Source of the DNA: Spirochaetia bacterium
GTDB taxonomy: Bacteria > Spirochaetota > Spirochaetia > Treponematales > Breznakiellaceae
DNA: 9,453 nucleotides
Assembly: GCA_026002045.1 (NCBI GenBank)
Contig: BOAV01000096.1
Location: forward strand, 1 to 9,453
Reading direction: 5' to 3'
The notes below the pieces were generated by a model. It was not told the origin of the DNA and searched no databases. It saw nothing but the letters and a program-made list of their open reading frames with translations. Position numbers and translations under genes: made by a program. Below are positions 5,634 through 9,453 of this stretch, one piece after another (position 1 is the first letter of the stretch; each line of letters starts with the position of its first letter).

Positions 5634-7424
5634 TTACCTCCGTCCCCCGCGTCCGGCTGCGTATGCGCCGCCATTTTCAGAAACCATCGTTACCATGCCG
5701 CTGAGTTTGATATCCGCGCGCTTTTTTCCGTTGATCAGCAGCGTATAGGTTTTTCCTGCCGCGAGATCCGGGGAAGCAAAAGCCGAAGCGGTGCAGGCGG
5801 TACGGCTGGTGTAGGAAAGCAGCTCCCGTCCGTTTGCATCCGCAAGGGAAATGACGCTGCCCGCCGCTACCTGCGAAGTGTATGAAACGAGCAGACTCAT
5901 CCGGGTGGATTGGGACGCGGGGGGCAGTGAAGTCCCGGCGGTAATGAGCCGCCCGCCGGTGATAACAAAATTCCGGTCAAAGTCAATTGCGCCCTGCATT
6001 CCCATACTCGGTCCGCTCAGCTTAACAAAACCGCCGTCCAGATACACATCGCCGTTGGCGTCAATGCCGTCGCCAATCGACAGGGCCTCAATGGTTCCCC
6101 CGGTGATACGGATATAAGGAGTTTTATTCGATGATGCGAAGCGGTCATTCGCCGAACCCCCGTCAACGCCGCCCGCCGCGTTGATCGCGTCATCGGAAGA
6201 AGTAAGGGTGATGTTTCCTCCGTTGATGTCAATCGTGGCCCCTTCCAGCCCCTCGTAGCATTTGTGCGCAACGATAAGCCCATCGTCTATACGCAGCGCG
6301 TTGTCGGCGTGAAATGCGTCATCCCCGGTCTGAATGGAGAATGAGCCGCCGCTTACCGTAACATTGCCATTGGAATGAAAGGCGTCATCTTCCGCGTCAA
6401 CAGTGAATGTACCGCCGCTGATCAGAAGAAATGTACCGGCCTTAAACCCCTTCTTGCTATCCGAATCATTCGAAGCCGCAGCAACAGATTGCGATGGTGG
6501 ACCAAAAGCGCGCCCTCCCCAACCGCCGCCGCGTCCGCCGCCCATCTGCGGGATCTGAACCGGCGCATTGGCGGAACCTCCGCCGGTAGTAATACTGTAG
6601 CTTCCGCCGGTAATTGTCAGACCCGTCTCCGCCTGCACCGCATCGGCGCCGGTTTTAAGCGTATAGGTCCCGCCGTCCAGCGCAATGAAGCCCTTTGCGG
6701 GATCCTTATCGTTATTTGATTTGATACCGTCATTGCCCGCATTGATCACAAAGGTCCCGTCCAGTATGGCCAGCGCGTCCCGTCCGCGTAAACCGTCATT
6801 GACCGCAGTAACCCTCATATTTCCACCGGTGATAACGAGCTTGTCCTTTGAGGCGATTCCGTTGCGGTATCGCCCGTTAACCGTGAGCGATCCTGAACCG
6901 GTAATCGACAGATTATCTGCGGCAAAGATCGCCGCATCAGGTTCGTCTGTTCCCGGCTCAAACACGTAAGACACCGCATCGGTGATCAGGTTCTCCGTTC
7001 CGGCGCTCAGGATGAGTACGGTCTTTTTCGCCTGTTTCATATAAAGGGGCGTTCCCGTTGATGAGGAAAGCCGGACCCCGTTCAGGACGAGGCGCACAAG
7101 GGCGTTCTTGCCCGCGTTGACCAGAATCTGTCCGTCGTTCCAAGTGCCCGACAGCACATAGTCCCCCGCCTGGCTGATCGTAACCGTTTTGCCGGAAACA
7201 GAAACCCCGGAGCCGGTAATTTGTGCACCAATACCATTCAGCATAATTTGCGTAGCATTTTGTGACCAGGTAAGGTCAATATCTTCCGGTTTATATTCAA
7301 AGACCGATGCCGATGAAGATGCCGCCAACACAGCCGGATCTGTCTGCCCGTTTGCCGTCAATGAAACAACAAGCCCAATCATTGCGATTGCCGCCAACAG
7401 TATTACTTTTATTTTCTTTTTCAT
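5634..7424 (-). CDS. Secreted DUF4353 carbohydrate-binding beta-helix protein
   Basis: A 596-residue exported protein of the DUF4353 'carbohydrate-binding domain-containing' family; the studied relative Cthe_2159 is a Ca2+-containing beta-helix that binds cellulose and acidic sugars. A Sec signal peptide (MKKKIK, then a hydrophobic stretch at 7-23) is followed by possible cleavage near 24-26; no lipobox is seen. The DUF4353 domain starts at about 45 with the diagnostic TVTISQAGDYVLSGTW (80-95), LVLNGVRL (112-119) and TENLITDA (143-150). From about 195 to 495, parallel beta-helix coils recur with a GG turn (ITGGN, LDGGT, VSGGS, INGGN, ITGGT) and an acidic DG/DA turn at 210, 232, 261, 347, 369, 412 and 452, with several 22-residue intervals. 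A Gly/Arg-rich low-complexity insert (about 281-328) breaks the helix, and the C-terminus ends in GRGGRR. The start overlaps the DUF4956 stop by 4 bp, so it is the last gene of a three-gene operon. Confidence 0.87.
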   Translation of the reverse strand: MKKKIKVILLAAIAMIGLVVSLTANGQTDPAVLAASSSASVFEYKPEDIDLTWSQNATQIMLNGIGAQITGSGVSVSGKTVTISQAGDYVLSGTWNDGQILVNAGKNALVRLVLNGVRLSSSTGTPLYMKQAKKTVLILSAGTENLITDAVSYVFEPGTDEPDAAIFAADNLSITGSGSLTVNGRYRNGIASKDKLVITGGNMRVTAVNDGLRGRDALAILDGTFVINAGNDGIKSNNDKDPAKGFIALDGGTYTLKTGADAVQAETGLTITGGSYSITTGGGSANAPVQIPQMGGGRGGGWGGRAFGPPSQSVAAASNDSDSKKGFKAGTFLLISGGTFTVDAEDDAFHSNGNVTVSGGSFSIQTGDDAFHADNALRIDDGLIVAHKCYEGLEGATIDINGGNITLTSSDDAINAAGGVDGGSANDRFASSNKTPYIRITGGTIEALSIGDGIDANGDVYLDGGFVKLSGPSMGMQGAIDFDRNFVITGGRLITAGTSLPPASQSTRMSLLVSYTSQVAAGSVISLADANGRELLSYTSRTACTASAFASPDLAAGKTYTLLINGKKRADIKLSGMVTMVSENGGAYAAGRGGRR

Positions 7425-8098
7425 AATTCCGGATTCTCCGTGTGTTCCCGTCCGACAGAAATGTTCAGATTACCATTGAGCGTGCGCAGGGCGTCGATAA
7501 AACGCTTCGGCGCCACCGGCCCCTTGAGCTGTACCCGGTAGGTCAATTCGTAGAGGCTCCCCATATTGGTGGTCTTAACCGTGTCGAGTTCGGCGCTTGC
7601 CGCATACTCCGCGAAGGCTGCGTCAAACAGGCCGTCGTAGTCCAGATTCTCCGGTATCGTAATTTTTAAGATACGGGCGTTCTGGGGCCCGCTCCCGAAC
7701 TTGAGCGCCGGAAGCAGCAGATTCATGCAGCCGACCACGAGCAGAAAGAGCAGGCCGTAAAAGAGATAGCCCATCCCCGTGACAAAGCCGATAGCCATGG
7801 CAAAAAATATCGCGCCGATATCCCGTGAATTCCCCGGTATCGATCGGAACCGCACCAGGCTGAAGGCGCCGGCCACAGCCACCCCCGCGCCGATATTGCC
7901 GTTAACCAGCATGACGATAATCTGCACGGTGGCAGGCAGCAGCGCCAGGGTAATCACAAAATTTTTATTGTACCTGCGGTTTGCCATATAAACCGCCGCC
8001 ACCCCAAGACCGAAAAGGAGCGACGCGGCCATACAGAGCAGCACATTACCCACGCGCAGGTTTCCGTCCAGCACACTTCCGGTTAAAAATGAAATCAT
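7421..8098 (-). CDS. DUF4956 multi-pass membrane protein
   Basis: A 225-residue integral membrane protein recognised as DUF4956. Hydrophobic segments lie at about 16-38, 47-66, 70-82 and 93-127 (long enough for two passes), followed by a soluble domain of about 90 residues (138-215). The conserved centre GAGVAVAGAFSLVRFRSIPG (70-89) resembles MgtC/SapB-like membrane proteins, which also carry a small cytosolic C-terminal domain. The biochemical function is unknown. The family is repeatedly encoded next to VTC-type polyphosphate polymerases, as here, so a role in anchoring that enzyme or exporting its product is an inference from context. AAGGGGG (plus 8106-8112) lies 7 bases before the ATG at 8096-8098. 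The gene follows the VTC gene by 22 bp and overlaps the DUF4353 gene by 4 bp. Confidence 0.85.
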   Translation of the reverse strand: MISFLTGSVLDGNLRVGNVLLCMAASLLFGLGVAAVYMANRRYNKNFVITLALLPATVQIIVMLVNGNIGAGVAVAGAFSLVRFRSIPGNSRDIGAIFFAMAIGFVTGMGYLFYGLLFLLVVGCMNLLLPALKFGSGPQNARILKITIPENLDYDGLFDAAFAEYAASAELDTVKTTNMGSLYELTYRVQLKGPVAPKRFIDALRTLNGNLNISVGREHTENPEL

Positions 8099-8120
8099 TA
8101 ATGTTCCCCCTTGTTGTTCA

Positions 8121-8867
8121 TCAGGCGATCAGTTGTTCCTCTGAAAAACAAAACTGCCGGTTCAGAATAAAATTCCTATAGCAGGTCCCGTATTTTGAAA
8201 AAGACACGGGAAAGGCCCCGTATTCGCTCAACAGACGGCTCAGCCACAACGGAATGGAGAAGGCCGTTTTGACTTCCATCAAAACCTTATCAGGATCAAG
8301 CACCGGCATGCCGTAATCACCCCTGTCAAGGCAGCAGTCGTCCTGACGGAAACGGATACCCGAATCAAAGGTGATACGCAGATCCAGGTCTTCCACACCG
8401 GACAGCGCGATCCGATCATAGCGGAGGTACACCCTGGGCTCCACCGGGTAGAGCCGCAGGAACTGCCCGATTTCTTCCGCAACCTGCTTATCATTTTGAG
8501 AAACAAGCTCTCCGCATATTTGCTCCCAGGCCTTATCAAGCGGGAAGCCCTGCGCCAGCGCGTAGGGCAGCGCGATCCGGCGCTTGTAAACCCGTTTCTT
8601 AAATTTTTTCTTCAATTCAAGAAAGACCCTTGAATCAGATTCAGGTCTTCCATAACAGCGCAGCCGCAGCTTTTCCTTGTACACGGGTTTTGCGATAGAA
8701 GCACGGATCAAATCGTACCGCTCCGTATCGTAGTAGATGTTGCCGATTGAATATGAGCCATACTTGTCCTTGGCCGTTTTGCCCTCCAGGGCAAGCAGAA
8801 GCGCCCCATACTGCGCCCGGTTAAGTATATATTTTGTTTCAAAACGCTCGAAAATCATCTGAGCCAT
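8121..8867 (-). CDS. VTC-domain polyphosphate polymerase family protein
   Basis: A 248-residue protein with the VTC domain, the catalytic tunnel of the yeast vacuolar polyphosphate polymerase Vtc4 and a member of the triphosphate tunnel metalloenzyme (TTM) superfamily. Inward-facing tunnel residues are present in order: FERFETKYIL (6-15, ExK motif), NIYYDT (43-48), KEKLRLRCYG (64-73), FLELKKKFKKRVYKRRI (82-98), RVYLRYDR (145-152), LRITFDSG (163-170) and VLMEVKTAFSIPLWL (195-209). The full acidic/basic set suggests an active enzyme; whether it makes polyphosphate or cleaves triphosphate cannot be told. No SPX or membrane segment is present, so the membrane link must come from the neighbouring DUF4956 protein. 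An in-frame TTG would allow a longer form from 8963, but the ATG at 8865-8867 has an ideal ribosome site and fits the usual family start. The gene ends in tandem TGA TGA. Confidence 0.86.
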   Translation of the reverse strand: MAQMIFERFETKYILNRAQYGALLLALEGKTAKDKYGSYSIGNIYYDTERYDLIRASIAKPVYKEKLRLRCYGRPESDSRVFLELKKKFKKRVYKRRIALPYALAQGFPLDKAWEQICGELVSQNDKQVAEEIGQFLRLYPVEPRVYLRYDRIALSGVEDLDLRITFDSGIRFRQDDCCLDRGDYGMPVLDPDKVLMEVKTAFSIPLWLSRLLSEYGAFPVSFSKYGTCYRNFILNRQFCFSEEQLIA

Positions 8868-8871
8868 ACAT

Positions 8872-8877
8872 TCCTCC
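8872..8877 (-). promoter_or_regulatory. Ribosome binding site fixing the VTC gene start
   Basis: GGAGGA on the minus strand lies 4-5 bases before the ATG at 8865-8867. It is the strongest such site in the right part of the window and decides the choice of this start over the upstream in-frame TTG at 8961-8963, which has no comparable site. Confidence 0.75.
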
Positions 8878-8994
8878 ACTAAATAATAAGCAATAACCAT
8901 GCCAAGACGTTTATCCACGATTTTGAACGAAAAGACGCACTTTTTCTCAAAAAAACGCTTCAAAAGTGAAGTTGTTGGCGGGAGCGGAGAAGCA

Positions 8995-9029
8995 ACCGGG
9001 AATTTTTTACCCAGTAGGAAATTCCCGGT
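8995..9029. repeat. 11-bp perfect inverted repeat in the VTC/tcdA divergent gap
   Basis: ACCGGGAATTT (8995-9005) and AAATTCCCGGT (9019-9029) form a perfect inverted repeat around a 13-base centre. It lies 24 bp upstream of the tcdA start. There is no T-run directly after the stem on either strand, so it does not look like a terminator. It could be an operator, or an RNA hairpin in the tcdA leader. The rest of the 8868-9053 gap holds AT-rich sequence in which I found no convincing promoter for either gene. Confidence 0.5.
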
Positions 9030-9053
9030 CCCTTGTGATAAAGTGTACCTGAT

Positions 9054-9453
9054 ATGACGACTGCTATCGACCCCCGCTTTCAGCGGCTGACACTGCTTAC
9101 CGGCGCGGAGGCGGCCCGGGCCCTTGCGGAGAAGCGGGTCATCGTGTTCGGCATCGGGGGCGTGGGGAGCTGGTGTGCGGAGGCCCTGGTGCGATCCGGC
9201 ATCGGCGCCGTGGACATCGTGGATTCCGACACGGTGTGTATCACCAACATCAACCGCCAGGTCCAGGCCACCAGCCGCACCGTGGGACTCTCCAAAACAG
9301 AGACCCTCAGGGACCGGCTCCTTGAGATAAATCCCGCCTGCAAGATCACCGCTTACGGAAAAGTTTTTTCACGGGAGACCGCCGGCCTCTTTAACATTGC
9401 CGGGGCGGATTACGTTATCGACGCCATCGACAGCCTGAGCCACAAACTCGATC
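9054..9453 (+). CDS. tcdA: tRNA threonylcarbamoyladenosine dehydratase TcdA, partial (3' end beyond right edge)
   Basis: An E1-like (ThiF/HesA superfamily) enzyme that uses ATP to cyclise t6A at position 37 of ANN-decoding tRNAs into the hydantoin/oxazolone form ct6A; formerly YgdL/CsdL. The 133 complete codons show the start pattern PRFQRLTLLTGAEA (7-20) and the Rossmann nucleotide loop VIVFGIGGVGSWCAEAL (29-45). DSDTVCITNINRQ (57-69), VGLSKTE (77-83) and YVIDAIDS (about 121-128) follow the E. coli protein closely, which separates it from true ThiF/MoeB. The start at 9054 is fixed by an in-frame TAA shortly upstream. No clear Shine-Dalgarno precedes it. Although it is a ThiF relative, it is not the expected partner of the ThiS-like protein at the other end of the window. 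Confidence 0.9.
   Translation, partial: MTTAIDPRFQRLTLLTGAEAARALAEKRVIVFGIGGVGSWCAEALVRSGIGAVDIVDSDTVCITNINRQVQATSRTVGLSKTETLRDRLLEINPACKITAYGKVFSRETAGLFNIAGADYVIDAIDSLSHKLD

Noticed and set aside
8098..8121. Seven-codon frame (MNNKGEH) joining the VTC stop (TGATG) to the DUF4956 start (TAATG)
   Set aside because: It has no ribosome site of its own and contains the ribosome site of DUF4956; short frames of this kind occur by chance. The neat end-to-end overlaps are worth remembering but not evidence.
8868..8963. Longer VTC protein starting from a TTG at 8961-8963
   Set aside because: The extra 32 residues do not resemble the family and the ATG at 8865-8867 has an ideal GGAGG site.
9054..9453. 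ThiF or MoeB partner for the ThiS-like protein
   Set aside because: The sequence pattern (GIGGVGSW, DVCITNINRQ-like segment, YVIDAIDS) matches TcdA specifically, and the two genes lie 9 kb apart in separate operons.

Overview
The window reads as a stretch of an anaerobic, moderately GC-rich bacterial chromosome. The mix of genes (a two-subunit indolepyruvate oxidoreductase, QueH, a free-standing TSCPD protein, a Phd/PIN pair, a VTC/DUF4956 module) fits a host-associated spirochaete such as a gut Treponema. Clostridia and some other anaerobes carry similar genes, so this assignment is an inference. No rRNA, tRNA, CRISPR array, insertion sequence or prophage gene was seen.

Left part, minus strand (1-3381). 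Reading in the direction of transcription: iorA and iorB overlap by 4 bp and encode the two subunits of a 2-oxoacid:ferredoxin oxidoreductase for aryl pyruvates. IorA lacks the usual C-terminal ferredoxin domain. A Phd-type antitoxin and a PIN-domain toxin follow, with their own well-formed promoter placed directly after the iorB stop. A leader of about 140 bp comes next, with three consecutive hairpins, the last one a textbook intrinsic terminator just before the ribosome binding site of a ThiS-like sulfur carrier gene. That gene runs off the left edge.

Middle, plus strand (3509-5629). From a candidate sigma-70 promoter, three tightly packed genes encode a four-carbon acid sugar kinase (DUF1537), a 79-residue TSCPD-family protein and the queuosine enzyme QueH. 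They converge on the next operon with only 4 bp between the stop codons.

Right part, minus strand (5634-8867). In the direction of transcription: a VTC-type polyphosphate polymerase/triphosphate tunnel protein, a multi-pass membrane protein (DUF4956), and a secreted 596-residue DUF4353 carbohydrate-binding beta-helix protein. The genes are spaced by 22 bp and -4 bp. I infer that they form one envelope-associated system linking a cytosolic (poly)phosphate enzyme, a membrane component and an extracellular sugar-binding protein; this is the most interesting content here.

Right edge, plus strand (9054-9453). The first 133 codons of tcdA, the tRNA t6A37 dehydratase, preceded by a leader with a strong 11-bp inverted repeat. 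No gene-free stretch longer than 300 bases exists; the gaps at 216-379, 3382-3560 and 8868-9053 are described in the entries.
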